Of a stretch of 64,000 nucleotides of DNA, positions 1 through 12,196 are shown piece by piece (positions within the stretch are counted from its first letter, which is position 1; every line of letters starts with the position of its first letter). A program made the position numbers and the translations under genes. The notes beneath the pieces were generated by a model. That model saw only the letters and a list, made by a program, of their open reading frames with translations. It had not been told where the DNA came from and did no database searches. Where the stretch lies: contig JAPDRN010000017.1 in NCBI GenBank assembly GCA_030247855.1, positions 328,160 to 392,159 of the forward strand, written 5' to 3'. This stretch comes from Knufia peltigerae (lineage: Eukaryota > Ascomycota > Eurotiomycetes > Chaetothyriales > Trichomeriaceae).

Positions 1-3000
1 AGTAGACAACTTCCCGCTGGTCGTGGGTTGCATCGTCATCAGAAGAGTGTTACCTTCGACCAGAAGCCACCTCAGATTAATGAGTACGAAATGGCCACAC
101 CGGCACCTTCGTCATGCGCATCAGGGTCGCGTGAAGGCAGCTACCAGTCCAACGAAGACGATGAGGACGAGGATGCAAGCTTTGAAAGGGGCTCTTCAAT
201 GGATCAAGATGACAGCTTTGACGCCTCGCTGGAGGACACTGACAAGACGCCGGTTGTTCTGCCAGAAGACTGGCGCTTCATGAGCCCAGAAACAGCCAAC
301 AAAGATCTGTCACGGGGAGAAGAAGATGTTTTCGACGACGACTGCGGTAGTCCTGCACCAACTGCTCAGCCAGGCGCTTTGGCATCTCGACCACATCAAA
401 CGAGCGCGAGCTCAGTAGACTCAAACGGACAACATCGTCCTCTGCCACCTCTACCACCTGGTGGCAATCGACTGCCAATGAATGAAAACCTATCTGGCAC
501 AATGGAGCGCCTGAGTATATCCGGACGATCTCTTCCCACCCCTCCCGCTTCTGCAGTCATCTCCAAAGCCGATATTCAAAAGATGGGAGTCTCCAGCTCC
601 CTTACAGGTGATGATCGCTTGAGGCTGATGGCACTTCAAGAACAAGACCGGGAACGCCGAATGAGGAGAATGGGTTCGAAAGAGACGAGTCCGGTTCGTG
701 ATGCCAGTCTCGAAAAGTCCTACATGCCTCGACTTCCTGATTCCGAGATGTCTGAATCACGAAATTCAACGCCACAACTTTCTCGAGCCGCGGTCCTGGA
801 AGCATTACGTGGTGAGCCAGGACAGGGCAGCCGAGAGAGCAGCGAGGAATCCGATGGTGTAGCGCAAGCGCGTGATGTGTTATATGACCCAGATGTTCCG
901 ATTCCGTCGCTCGAAGACCCGACACTGCCAAAGATAAAGCAGGAAGAGCTGGAAGAGGAAGATCTCTACTCGATTCCCGATTTGTACAGTCGTCGAGTTT
1001 CAGATTCAGAGACAAGCGCCAACCAAGACGACGACCTCACAAGCCAGTACTCACAGGCATCTCAAGTCCCTGCAGCTCAGCCCTTCATTTTTGACACCGA
1101 TGACGGCCAAGATACTCCAAAAGCCCGGACTCCGACTAGAGAGCTTGGATCGCAGGCCGAGAACCGCATGTCACTCCCTGAGTTCACCGATTTCGGTAAC
1201 ACAGGTGGCTTCGATGTTGGATTTGGATCATATTTGTCCAATAACGACGAGAAAGCAAAGGCCAACCATGGTGCTACACATTCGACTGCTCTTCCAGATC
1301 TAGCAGCTCTACGCCAAAATATTCAACGTTCTTATACCCCAGAGATTCAGCACAGACAATACCAAGCTCCTCTATCTGCAGCTGTAGAGGAAGCTGTTCC
1401 CAGAAGTCCTGATTCTGTTGTCAGACACTCCCCCAGGCATTCTAACGTTCCAGTGAACGATGGTTCTGATATTTCAGACACCAAGTCTGCAGCACATGAT
1501 GATAGCGACAGATCAGTCTCCCCATCAGACAGTGGTTCGGTGGTGGTTCACGACAAGGAGCCCTCTCCAGTCTCTCCTATTTCGGCTGAGTTTGAAGATA
1601 AGCCTGACAGCCTCAGCGCAGAGCCAGTGAACCCCACAAGGATAGAAGAGCAACACATTCAGACGAGCCACAAGATTCCCGAGAGCAATCGGGTTAGCAG
1701 CTTAGTACAGCTGGACATCCCACATGACTCCCTCGACGAAGGTCTTGGCCTAGGACTTGAGAAGGAGTTTGACCGCGTGGTGGAAGCCCAAAAGGTAGAG
1801 TTTGAACTCTCGTTGCAGCGTCTTTACTACCCGTTCAATGGCCGTTTCCCGTCGGTCGAAGTTTCTTGTTCCAAGGACCCGAAGTTTGAAAACCCCATGA
1901 ACAATATTCCTGCCCTCCCTAGGCCCCGTGAAGCTCCTTTTCCGCTTGGAAGAGCCATTTCCCCTGGTTCATCAATTTCTGAAGAGTCATTTGCTAATCG
2001 AGCTGGTCGACGACAGAGAGGTTACTTGATGCGGCAGAACACCAAAATTGTGTACGCCAGCGAACGCATTTCACAGGATGAATCGAGATCTCCCGAACTC
2101 CCTGGCTTTCAAGGCGAGCCCTTTGGATCCCAGGTTCCAGATGCAAATCTGGTCCAACCCTCTCCCCGAAAGACAAGCCAGCCCACATGGACTGCTGAGC
2201 CCTGGAATGGTAAGATGAGAAGAAAGAGCATTCGGGTTGGAGGGGAAAAGGCTTTGAGCAAGAGGAAGCAAATGGATGGACCTGTTCCACCGTTGCCAGG
2301 TCAAATGAGCAATGCTCAGGAGACTCTCGATGCTGTCGCAGAAGATGAAATTGCCGAGGATGAGGAATGGGAAGATGGCGCCGAGCGTGGTCGCCTTTTC
2401 GTCAAGGTTGTTGGTGTGAAAGACTTGCAAATGCCCTTCCCTCAGCGTAAGTATTGTCGAATCGCACCAATTCTGCAGACTACTAACCCTGAATAGACGA
2501 ACGCACCTACTTTGCCTTGACACTAGATAACGGACTTCATTGTGTAACAACTGCATGGCTAGATTTTGCCCGAAGTGCACCAATCGGTCAGGAATTCGAG
2601 CTGGTCGTCCTCAACGAGCTCGAATTCCAACTCACCCTTCAAATGAAGCTTGAGGAGCCGAAGGTCGAAAGACCACAGTCACCTAGCAAACCACCATCCT
2701 CGCCTAAGAAACAAGGTGCTTTTGGGCGACTGTTTGGCTCTCCTAAGAAGAAGAAAGAGTCGGAGTTGAGGGCGATGCAAGAGGCCCAAGCCGTCAGAAG
2801 GCCTGTTACTCCTCCATCTGCATACGAATTGGTTCAAGGGCTTGTCGCGAAGGATGGATCTTTCGCTCGTGCTTATGTGTCCCTAGCTGAGCATGAGAAG
2901 CACGCTTACGGCAGACCATACACTGTGGACATCACCTGCTTCAATGAGTGGGCTCTTGAGGAGGTTCACGTTGGAAGCTCTCGAAGCAAGAAAGGGGTCA

Positions 3001-3803
3001 CCCAACTTCAGCGTCGTCCGCCATATGAAATCGGCAAGCTTGAATTGCAACTGCTGTACGTGCCCAAACCGAGGGGAGCCAAGGATGAAGATATGCCTAA
3101 GAGCATGAATGGAGCCGTGCGTGCAATGCGGGATGCTGAGGAGCGGATGCAACAGCAAGCCAACATCAAAGCATTCGAAGGTTATCTCAGCCAGCAAGGT
3201 GGAGATTGTCCAGTAAGTTGCTTTTACTTAACGAAGATTGATTTCGAAATAGCGCTGACCGCAATGCAGTATTGGCGACGACGATTCTTTAAGCTTGCAG
3301 GAACAAAACTGACTGCTTTCCACGAGACGACTCTTCAACCACGAGCCACCATCAACCTTGCCAAGGCCAGTCGCCTCATTGATGACAAGTCTTCTCTGAC
3401 GCAGAAGGAAACGTCTACAAAAGGCGGCGGTCGACGTAAGAGTGGTTTTGCAGAGGAAGAGGAAGGCTACATGTTTGTCGAAGAGGGATTCCGTATCCGC
3501 TTTGCGAATGGAGAAGTTATTGATTTCTATGCCGACTCGACTGCCGAGAAAGAAGAGTGGATGGTTGCACTCGCACAAGTCGTTGGAAAGAATGTACCAG
3601 GCTCATCTGCTCAACTCAAGGGCTGGACTGAGCACGTTCTCAGACGGGAGAAGAAGTTGAAGGCTGAAGCATCGACAGGATTTCGACCTGGTCATGCTCG
3701 AACCGAAACGTATGGTGGTAGTCCGATAAGCCAGACCTGCAGCCCAAGCAAGTCAAGGTCTGGTGCGCAGGGCCATCGAAAGACCAAAAGTATGCATGCT
3801 TGA
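1..3803 (+). CDS. bud4: Bud4/anillin-like septation protein, 5'-truncated
   Basis: Landmark protein that organises septins and the contractile ring at division and septation sites; it acts at the cortex. The reading frame is open from base 1, so the N-terminus lies outside the window. I join 1-2446, 2497-3212 and 3270-3803, giving about 1231 visible residues. Intron 1 (2447-2496) has GTAAGT, a TACTAAC branch point and TAG. Intron 2 (3213-3269) has GTAAGT and CAG and is a multiple of three, so it can be misread as coding. The first 800 residues are low-complexity, Ser/Pro/acidic and probably disordered, starting with the HQKSVTFD-type motif I associate with filamentous Bud4. An anillin-like region follows. 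A C-terminal PH domain begins near visible residue 1040 (GYLSQQGGDCPYWRRRFF). The stop is at 3801-3803. Family assignment rests on the PH-domain end and overall layout. Confidence 0.85.
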
Positions 3804-4453
3804 AGATCTCTAGAGGTCGCCAAGGTGTTGTTAGGTAAAGCTTACGCTGGAGGTGTTTTGTGTTTGATTCAATGGCGTTGATATGTGCATGGAAGTATGA
3901 GTGTTGGCGGTGCTTTGGGAACTTCGATGCCGTTCAAAGTCAGGGCTTTTATGGAGAAATGATTTCATGCAAGACACGATCGATGGGAAAGCCAGAGGTC
4001 GATAGGGAAAGCTGTATGAACCAGGGTTTTAACTGGCTTCAGCATGATTGTGAATAATAAAGATACCAATACGTGCTTTTTCAAGTATTTTTCGGATTCT
4101 TCATTCTGTAGAGAGTACACAGTGCCTTGACTTGGAGTCTTTGGTGTTGTACCCGTTGTGAAAAACAATAACTAATACAGTAGAAATGGAGCATCAAACA
4201 TTGTATGCTTGAAGCGAGTAGTTCGAATTGTTTTCCATTCTTGGCCTAGATCGAGGTACGTAAAAGTTGTTATGAGCCTCGAATCAGCCTCACAACAGGC
4301 ATCATCATAGGATGATGATGACCTTGAGGTAGTTTTCTTTTCTACCGCTCTACTATTTTGACTATTTTGATGGTTTTTTGTGCTTGCTTTCTGTAACAGA
4401 CTACACATAAAGTACCTGCCCACCTCAGGTAAATAGGGTACAGTGGTGCAACA
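3804..4453. other. bud4-swf1 intergenic region
   Basis: Contains the bud4 3' flank and swf1 promoter in same-direction arrangement. It is AT-rich, with a short ATGATGATGA run near 4310. I see no convincing gene, RNA or repeat. Confidence 0.6.
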
Positions 4454-5921
4454 ATGGGACTCATTCGAACAATAGCATTGGTGGTCTTGACCATTTCGTT
4501 TATTGTCTTTATCGCACTTTTTGGAAGATTACCAGTTTTCAGGTCAGTCAATACGTTATGATTTCTCTCCCACTCCTCGTATTCTTCTCTGCAGCTCAAT
4601 ACACACGAGACTGTTAATTCGAATTCACCTTGCTGACATTTTTTTTGATTTCATAGACGAACACCAATCTCATTTCTACACCAATTACTATGGAGGCACA
4701 TACCGAATGGATTCATTGCGGTGGACGAAAGACTCACGGGACGTCGTGTATCGCGCAGTCTTTCTCGGACGGGGAATTATTTGATGAATGAGAAACATCC
4801 TCTCGTATTGGTAAGTGTTGTATGCACGCGAGGCTCTTGTTTGTGGTGCTTAGGGAACTCTAACACACGGGTTTGTTCTCGTTTAGCTCTTCTTCCTCGG
4901 TCTACAAGTCATAGGCGAGGTGTTGTTTGTCCCAGCAGCATGGGATCGACTATCTGCATCACAAAAGTTCATTATACCGTGTCTGATCTCCGGGCCGATG
5001 GCGTTTCTGTACCTCTCCGCCGCGACGAGTTCGAACATCACGACGCAGAACCATGGGACCTGTATGCGTGCCTACCCTTATGACTTTGCCTTGTTTCACC
5101 CGGGCTATTTCTGCAGCACGTGTCGGTTCGCGAAACCGGCGAGGAGCAAGCACTGCCCGATCTGCAAGGCCTGCGTGCAGAGGCAGGACCACCATTGCAT
5201 CTGGATCAACAACTGCGTGGGACGCAACAACTACCTGTGGTTCAACTTGTTGATCGTCGCGACGGCGGCGTTGCTCGCGTACGGTGCTCGGTTGGGCTAC
5301 GTCTTGTTGGACGCGAGGCTGCAGGAGAGGCTGGTCCCCTCCGCGCTGACCAGGGGCAGCGTGAGTTCGAAGAGGTGGAGCACCGGCCTGAGCTGGGCCG
5401 AGTACTGGCACTGTTGGGCCTGGGCGATCAGTGTCGAGTGGAGGGTGGGGAGTGTGATGATGCTCACCATGTTGAGTTTCCCGCTCGCCACGGGGTTTCT
5501 GGTCTATCACGCCTACTTGGTCTGGGCGGGCATGACCACGAACGAAAGCGCCAAGTGGAGTGATTGGAGGGAGGATATACGTGACGATCTGGTGTATAGG
5601 GCCCGAATATCCCAGCTGAGGGAGACGTATCCCAAGTTGCCCGATGATGTCGAGCCGAGAGACGAGGATATCAGGAGCCCCTGGCCCAGGGGTGCGAGGG
5701 CCAAGTGGTGGCTCGTCAGGATGGTCGATGGTAGACAACCTACGCTGAGAAAGAAGGGAGAAAATGGGAAGGAGGGTGTTGGCGAAGGAGCAGGAAACGA
5801 GGGAAATGAGGAGGTCCCTGACGAGAGATGGGCCAAGGTCCATAGTCTGCGTGAGGTGGATAATGTGTATGATTTGGGGTTCTGGGCTAATTTGAAAGAC
5901 AGCATGTTGAATCGTGGTTGA
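4454..5921 (+). CDS. swf1: DHHC palmitoyltransferase, Swf1 type
   Basis: S-acyltransferase that attaches palmitate to cysteines near membrane segments, such as those of SNAREs, in the ER. Exons are 4454-4542, 4657-4810 and 4887-5921, giving 425 aa. Introns are 4543-4656 (GTCAGT...TAG) and 4811-4886 (GTAAGT...TAG), and the phases join cleanly. The protein opens with a hydrophobic anchor (MGLIRTIALVVLTIS) followed by an RRTP motif, as in Swf1. A second membrane pair lies near residues 75-110. The cysteine-rich domain reads CSTCRFAKPARSKHCPICKAC and carries the catalytic DHHC at residues 182-185, followed by NNCVGRNNY. Two more hydrophobic segments follow, around 200-215 and 270-290, and then a charged tail. 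The start is the first ATG and gives the expected N-terminal anchor. Confidence 0.9.
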
Positions 5922-6268
5922 AACATGTAGGAGCGGATATAGCTGGTACATGGCATATAACTAGAGACTAGTATGACTTTCATCGGCTGCTTATGGCGGC
6001 CCCTCTTCACCTCTCTCTCCCTTGTATGCTACTTCTGTACTCTTACGCAAGGCTGAAGTCGATGAACCGCAAGGCTGGAGCACGTGCCTACGTGAGTCGC
6101 GTCTGACCAATCAATCTCATCCGCCCATATTGGTCGGACTCAATTGCGGACTTGAGCCTTCGAAGGCCTCCGTTCACTCACTTTGGTTACAATCGACACA
6201 GGTGCTTGTCGCTGTTGCTACTTCCGTTGCTACTACTGCTGCGTAACAACACATCAGCATGTTTCCCA
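5922..6268 (+). promoter_or_regulatory. Intergenic promoter region of rad24
   Basis: 347 bp between swf1 and rad24. It contains a CACGTG-like site near 6080 (gagcacgtgcctacgtgagt). An in-frame TTG at 6152 precedes the rad24 ATG, but I see no reason to use it. Confidence 0.4.
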
Positions 6269-8986
6269 ATGGCTCCTCGGCCTGCCAAAAGGCAGCGCAG
6301 ATCAACAATTGTACTCTCGGACGACAGTGATGATGGAGGAAGCGAACGACCTCTCGCGAAGACACAGAAATCGAGTCACCAACGGGAAATCACTCTCGAT
6401 GGCAGGACCTCCTCGAACGTATCACCGGTAAAGACGGCGAAACAAGGAAAGCCGACCATCGCGAAGAAGGCTGCGCCAAAAGCGTCACCCCACTCGTCTC
6501 CCGAAAAACGAAGAAAGAGCACAAGCGTCAAGGCCGAGCAACCAGACAAGTCTTCCGCGTCGCTACACAGCTTTTTCAGTAAAGCCACGGCCGATGAAAG
6601 ATGGAGGAAGAAGTCTGTGACACCACCCGAAGTGGAAGCAGAGAATGGAGAACTGCTCGACGCGATCGAAGATGACGAACTCTCGGACGACACATTGCAA
6701 GAGCTGGGGCTCAAGACAGATGTTGCTGGTTCAGTTGCGGACAGACGAAAACTGGCCACTACCCCTGCTGTTGCCAGTCTCCGGAATGGAAGCAATGGGG
6801 GCAGCACCTTATCGTCGAGTCAGAGGTTCGTTCGGCCACCGGTCAGGAGTCGTCCACCCCTGAACGATGTAGATCAAACCCTACCTGAAGAGGGACCCCG
6901 ACCATGGGCCGATCGCTACGGCCCAACTAGTCTGGAAGAGTTGGTCGTGCACAAGAAAAAGGTATCCGATGTGCAGAATTGGCTACAGGGCAAGATCGAC
7001 GGCCGGAATGGCCAAAGGATGCTCGTTCTGAAGGGACCTGCTGGAAGCGGCAAGACTACAACATTGTCACTGGTTGCGAAATCATTGGGCTTGCAATTGG
7101 TGCCGTGGCATAATCCTGCAGTGTCCGAAACTGTAGGTAAAAACACTACGGCCCTGCAATTTGATGAGTTTTTGAACCGAAGTGGTCGATTTGGCAGTCT
7201 TGCGTTTGGCCAGGTTGATTCCACTCAGTCAGACATGTCGACAAAGCAAGACTTGGCCCATCACGTCCTCGTGATCGAAGAATTCCCAGCTACCATGACA
7301 CGACTGTCAGGTGCTCTCCAGTCATTTAGATCTGTGATCCTTCGCTACCTGGCACGAAGTCGAGCAGCAGCTCCTACGGCCACTCTACGAGGACAAGCGA
7401 GACCCGATGACGATCCTCCTCCCGTGGTGTTGATCATTTCTGAGACTCTGCTTTCTTCCTCCACAGCTTGGTCGGACAGCTTCACGGCACATAGACTGCT
7501 TGGTCCAGAGATCTTGAACAATCCATACGTGACGGTCATGGAGTTCAATCCTGTCGCGCCGACATTCGTCACAAAGGCACTGGACATCGTCATGAAAAAA
7601 GAGGCGCGAGATTCCCGAAGAAGGAGAGTGCCAGGCCCCGCGGTCGTCCAAAAACTCGCAGAGATGGGCGACGTGAGAAGCGCCGTCAACTCGCTTGAGT
7701 TCTTGTGTCTGCGCGGCGACGACAACTCGGAATGGTCCGGCACGGTGGCAGCCAAGGTCAAAAAGTCGTCCAAAGACAGTGTCCCTTTGACCGACATGGA
7801 AAAGAATTCTCTACAGTTGGTGAGTCAGCGGGAGACGACTCTCGACATGTTTCACGCGGCCGGGAAAATTGTGTACAACAAGCGAGAAGATCCACGGGTA
7901 CTCGACACGCGAGCGGAGCCTCCACCAAAGCCACCGGACCATCTCATGCACCTGTACACGCCCAAGGCGTCTCAGGTCGACATCGAGGCTCTGCTCAACG
8001 AGACGGGCACCGACATTCAGACGTTCATCTCTACGTTGCATGAAAATTACATTCTCTCGTGCAATGGCGACGGTTTTGAAGAGTGCTTCGATGGATGTTC
8101 TGATGTTCTCTCCGTCAGCGACGTCCTGAACCCGGAAAGTCGGCCTTTCCATCGCACCAACCCAAACCCGTACGCTTCGATCATTCAGGCGAATCTACAG
8201 GCAGGGTCATCCGACGCTCTTCGTCAAGATGAGATCAGTTTTCAAGTTGCAACCAGGGGGTTGTTGTTCAATCTTCCGTACCCGGTGAATCGAGCGTCTC
8301 CACCGGGTGGGAAAAAGGGAGATACGTACAAAATGTTTTACCCGGCCAGTCTTAGATTGTGGAAACCGACGGAGGAACTGGACAGTTTGATCGAAATGTA
8401 TGTGAATGGTGATGTTCCCGGGCCGGGAATGGGAGCGGGCAGCGCTCGGTCGCTCAAGTCATCGTCGGGCACCGCGATTGGCGATGGAGGCGTGGCGACC
8501 TGGCGAACGAGGACTCTTGGCGCAAACACAAATCATCCGGGGACCGAGACTGACGGCGATGGTGATGAGCACGACGACGACCAAGGAGACGAAGACGAAC
8601 GAGAAAGGAGACAGGTCAGGTACGCCAAAGACACGTTGACGCTCGAAGTGTTGCCTTATATGACTCGGATCTTTTCCGCCAAGAGAAGGGACGTTGGCGT
8701 CCTCGAACGTATTACGAAGTTCAGGCCAAACGCGTTCTTGTCTTTGGCTGTTGGGGATCAAGGGCTCGAAGAAGAAGAAGATGATGATGATACGGCGGTC
8801 AATACGACCGAGGGTATTCGGTCCAAAGTTTCCGCCTCGGTCGGTGGGCATTTACGGCGGTCATCTCACACGCTCCTCCGCAAGATGACACCTTCGGGTG
8901 GTGCAGTGGGTACGGCTGATGTTGGAATCGATCCCGGCGCAGTCGAAAAGTTGTACATTTCGGATGACGACATTGAAGACGACTGA
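6269..8986 (+). CDS. rad24: Rad24/Rad17 checkpoint clamp loader subunit
   Basis: Large subunit of the alternative RFC complex that loads the 9-1-1 checkpoint clamp at damaged DNA; it acts in the nucleus. Single exon, 905 aa from the ATG at 6269. A basic, Ser-rich N-terminus (MAPRPAKRQRRS) looks like a nuclear localisation signal. The RFC-like box PWADRYGPTSLEELVVHKKK comes before the Walker A motif GPAGSGKT at residues 256-263. Walker B is the degenerate VLVIEEFP near residue 333, as expected in Rad17 proteins. The C-terminal third is acidic and low-complexity and ends in SDDDIEDD. A fungal Rad17 of about 900 residues is normal. It lies tail to tail with vtc4, 769 bp away. Confidence 0.92.
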   Translation: MAPRPAKRQRRSTIVLSDDSDDGGSERPLAKTQKSSHQREITLDGRTSSNVSPVKTAKQGKPTIAKKAAPKASPHSSPEKRRKSTSVKAEQPDKSSASLHSFFSKATADERWRKKSVTPPEVEAENGELLDAIEDDELSDDTLQELGLKTDVAGSVADRRKLATTPAVASLRNGSNGGSTLSSSQRFVRPPVRSRPPLNDVDQTLPEEGPRPWADRYGPTSLEELVVHKKKVSDVQNWLQGKIDGRNGQRMLVLKGPAGSGKTTTLSLVAKSLGLQLVPWHNPAVSETVGKNTTALQFDEFLNRSGRFGSLAFGQVDSTQSDMSTKQDLAHHVLVIEEFPATMTRLSGALQSFRSVILRYLARSRAAAPTATLRGQARPDDDPPPVVLIISETLLSSSTAWSDSFTAHRLLGPEILNNPYVTVMEFNPVAPTFVTKALDIVMKKEARDSRRRRVPGPAVVQKLAEMGDVRSAVNSLEFLCLRGDDNSEWSGTVAAKVKKSSKDSVPLTDMEKNSLQLVSQRETTLDMFHAAGKIVYNKREDPRVLDTRAEPPPKPPDHLMHLYTPKASQVDIEALLNETGTDIQTFISTLHENYILSCNGDGFEECFDGCSDVLSVSDVLNPESRPFHRTNPNPYASIIQANLQAGSSDALRQDEISFQVATRGLLFNLPYPVNRASPPGGKKGDTYKMFYPASLRLWKPTEELDSLIEMYVNGDVPGPGMGAGSARSLKSSSGTAIGDGGVATWRTRTLGANTNHPGTETDGDGDEHDDDQGDEDERERRQVRYAKDTLTLEVLPYMTRIFSAKRRDVGVLERITKFRPNAFLSLAVGDQGLEEEEDDDDTAVNTTEGIRSKVSASVGGHLRRSSHTLLRKMTPSGGAVGTADVGIDPGAVEKLYISDDDIEDD

Positions 8987-9755
8987 AGCGTTCGACCATC
9001 AGGGTCCCTGTGTCGTGACCTGGCAGTGTACTACTGATTGACCCCTGTCTTGTTGGTGTCTTGCCATTGGGACGGGGGCGGCAAGTTTTTTTTTCCAGAC
9101 ATTGGTGGGCGGGAGTCCTTGTCGTCCTTGTTTTTACACCACACACACACACACACACAAACACACAAAGGCAACGTTCATGGGAATGGGGCAAAAAGGT
9201 TTCGGGTCTAGACAATCTGTCTGTCCATGTGAGCTGTAAGGAGTACAGAGGGCGAGGGGTGCCCAATTGAGATGGTTGTCAACGTCGACGTTCCAACGGT
9301 CCAAGAGGTCAAAACGGCCTAGACAGCATGCCCATAAATGTGCCAGCTTTGCTCCCATACCCAGCTATACACATTCCTCGGAATGATGTATTGTATACAA
9401 TGAAATGTCTCCAAAACGGCACACACATACACGCAAACCATATAATGCATGCAATTAGGTACTAATTACCTCAGTAAAGGTAGGTACCTACGTAGCTAAC
9501 AAGGTACTGGGTATTCCATAACGATACAAGTACAAATCTTCGGCCTGTGACCCAAAGACACGTGCAAATCAGTCCTGCTTCACGAACAAAACAGCCGTCC
9601 ATCTTCCTTTCTCAGCGCAAATTTTAGCATACCAAGTAGAATGCAGCAAGTAGACTCATGACCCTGGGTGTATAGCACATTCCACGTGTACTCTGTACTA
9701 GTTGGCCGTTCTTCACTCTCCTCGAATCAACCTCACCCTATCAACACACATCTCA
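8987..9755. other. Convergent 3' region with CA microsatellite
   Basis: Shared 3' flank of rad24 and vtc4. It holds a CA/AC dinucleotide run (about 9138-9160) and a TAGGTACCTACGTA-type palindrome at about 9480-9495. No gene seen. Confidence 0.6.
9138..9160. repeat. (AC)n microsatellite
   Basis: Uninterrupted AC repeats in the convergent intergenic region, followed by an imperfect AAACACACAAA tail. Confidence 0.9.
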
Positions 9756-12196
9756 TCACCATCCACTCTCCTTCACCCGGAACACAAAAGTAACGGCAGT
9801 GGCAGCGAGGAGGCCTAGACACAATGCCGTCGTACCGTACTTGTCGTAGTATCTCGACACACTTGCTCTTCGTTTCCGAATCATCTGTACACGCAGCCAG
9901 TAGATCATGACACTGTATATCAGAGCTGCACAGGCGACGATGGTAAAACCCCAGGCTGAAGCAAGACTGACACTGTCACCAAAGTTGAGCAAGGTTGCTG
10001 CAATAGAGCCGATGATGATGCTGAACTCCAACCACGATAAGAAGGTCCTCTCCGTCGCAAAGTAGACCTTGGGCTCGACCCGGACAGGTACATGAATCCT
10101 CTTCCCCGGAGGTGCCTTGAAGCGTTTGACTTGGACCTGGCCACCGAGAGGATTGACACCACCAATATTTCCATTCTGGGGCAGAGGAGTCGATGTAGGC
10201 ACCTTGCGGAAGATTTTGACGATTGCATCGCTTGCCACCTGAGCATGGTGTTTTAGCATGTTGGGGTAGGCTTTCCAGGAGGACTTGGCGTGATGGGCAG
10301 CTTCGTCTTCGTCTTCCTCATCCTCCATTTCAGAGTCATAGATGTACTCCTCTTCTCTCAACGGCAGTGCTGCGAGACGCTCCTCCTCGTCCAATGAATT
10401 TCCAGGAGCAGCATTTACATCTTGAGCATCTTGTGCTTGAGCACGACTATGTTCATCCAAGGCCCGTCTGGCAGCATTCAATCGCTGCTGTTGCTCGTCA
10501 TCGCCAGAATTGGAGCCATTTGTGTATGGTGTTGCAGTCTCCTGGCCATATTCAGTATCCGAGTCGTCTTCATCCTCATCAACGTCACTAGTCGAATAGC
10601 TGGCCGTGTTGGCTGGTCGTTCGATACCAAAGCGGTGAGTGATGGGTTTCCGGATGTCAACATCCATCTGTGGCCACCAGAAAGGCAGAAGATTAATCCT
10701 GGTGGGAAACATGGTGGCACATCCGTGAATAAATTTGGAAAATTTGGGGACTGCTTCGACCAAATGGCTCGACGTCAGATCCCGCACCCACTGAGGAGGC
10801 TCCTGGCCAGCTTGCGTCTGCAGCTTGACTTCTAGGACTGCATAAGGAAAACGTTCGACATCCTCGGCAGGTAATTGTGGAAAAGGCCAGTCAATACCGA
10901 TGTCGGTTCGTCTCCAATTCTTGCCTGCTCTGTCTCTACCGTCGAGGTTGTCTTCTCGGACCATGGTCAGCTCGGTATCCAGAGAGATACGGACGCGGGC
11001 GTCCCCTGGAAGCTGAAAGGCTGTACGGTGATAGAAGGACCTGCATACAGGCACCAGTTTCCTTGTGACCACACGATACTGAATTTCGCGAGCCAGCTGT
11101 TCTAGATCCTCGATTTCTTTGATGCCTTTCTTCCCTTCTTTTCTCATTTTTGCAAAGGCTTCCTCAACCGTCATCTTCCCGGCGAGGAAGTTGTTGACGT
11201 TCTTCTCCTTCAAAGTAAACCGAGCCTTGACAGACTTCTCGCCAGTCCAGTCTTCTCGATGCGTCTTTCTTTCCACGAAGATTGTCTCGTTCTCCATGCC
11301 ACCATACCAACGCAGACGAATTGCCTCTGCACCTTCGGTCTTTTTGAGACGACCTTCGTATAATTCCCATGTCTCCGGATTGTCGTAGTATATCGAGGAG
11401 ATTGCTGAATCTTTCTCTTCAAATTCCTTGTTGGGGTTGAAGACCAGAACAGGCAGGTGCTTGAGGATGATGAGCTTGAGTTCGGTGATGTTGTCTTGAT
11501 GAACCCAATATTTTGTTGTCTGGCGGACGAAGTTCTGCTGGGCACCACCCGCTGCACTGTCGCCCTTTACAGGGTGGCCTCTTGTACGAACAAGATCATA
11601 GAGCTTGGAGAGGGTAACAATAAATGCATCGTAGTTGTCGGCGAAGAAGGGCTTCGCCTTCAGTCTGGTTGCAAACGAAGGACGGAGGATCAGACCGGTT
11701 TGCTTGTCATGCTTCTTGATGATCTTTTGGAAGCCGGTGTAGTTCAATTGAGTGAACTTCGCCAAATCGTGCACATCGGCAATGATATCACTCAGGTCTT
11801 GCTCCAGTAGCTCGAAATCAGCCTCGAGTTCGCTATCGGACTCAGGATCAGAAGTTTCCTGTTGTTCCTGACGATCCAAAACCTGTCTGACCTCTGCTTC
11901 ACTGGACTTTATTCTCGAGACGATTTCCTGGCTCTTGAGTTTTTGAAACGTATAGACCTTGTCCAGCTCGGCTTCCAACTGCTGAATGAAGAATGCTTCG
12001 TCATCGTCGGTCCATGGCTCTCGGTCTCCGTTCTTGCCATTAACGAAAGACTTCTTGAGGGAGTCCTTGAGGTCATCGTAGGCGATATAGTGCCAATAAT
12101 AGTCCTTGATAAGAGATTGACGGAGCTGTTGGCCGAACCTGCGGAGATTCTTGGTCAGTCTGAGCATTGCAACGTTGAGAGAAGGACGTACTTCAT
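9756..12196 (-). CDS. vtc4: Vtc4 vacuolar polyphosphate polymerase
   Basis: Catalytic subunit of the vacuolar transporter chaperone complex; it makes inorganic polyphosphate from ATP and feeds it into the vacuole. I join 12196-12192 (ATGAA) to 12138-9756, giving 795 aa. The intron 12139-12191 (GTACGT...CAG) produces the conserved start MKFGQQLRQSLIKDYYWHYI, which opens the SPX domain (inositol pyrophosphate sensor). The polymerase tunnel domain includes RLRWYGG, FVERKTHREDWTGEKSVKAR and VLEVKLQT, typical of active Vtc4 rather than the Vtc2/3 accessory subunits. An acidic linker leads to a C-terminal DUF202-like region with about three membrane segments. A longer frame continues upstream to 12374, but it lacks the family start and I regard that part as 5' leader plus intron. 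Confidence 0.92.

Noticed and set aside
4959..5951. 330-codon minus-strand frame over swf1
   Set aside because: Antisense shadow of the DHHC gene; its His/Pro/Arg-rich product mirrors GC-rich codons of the real gene.
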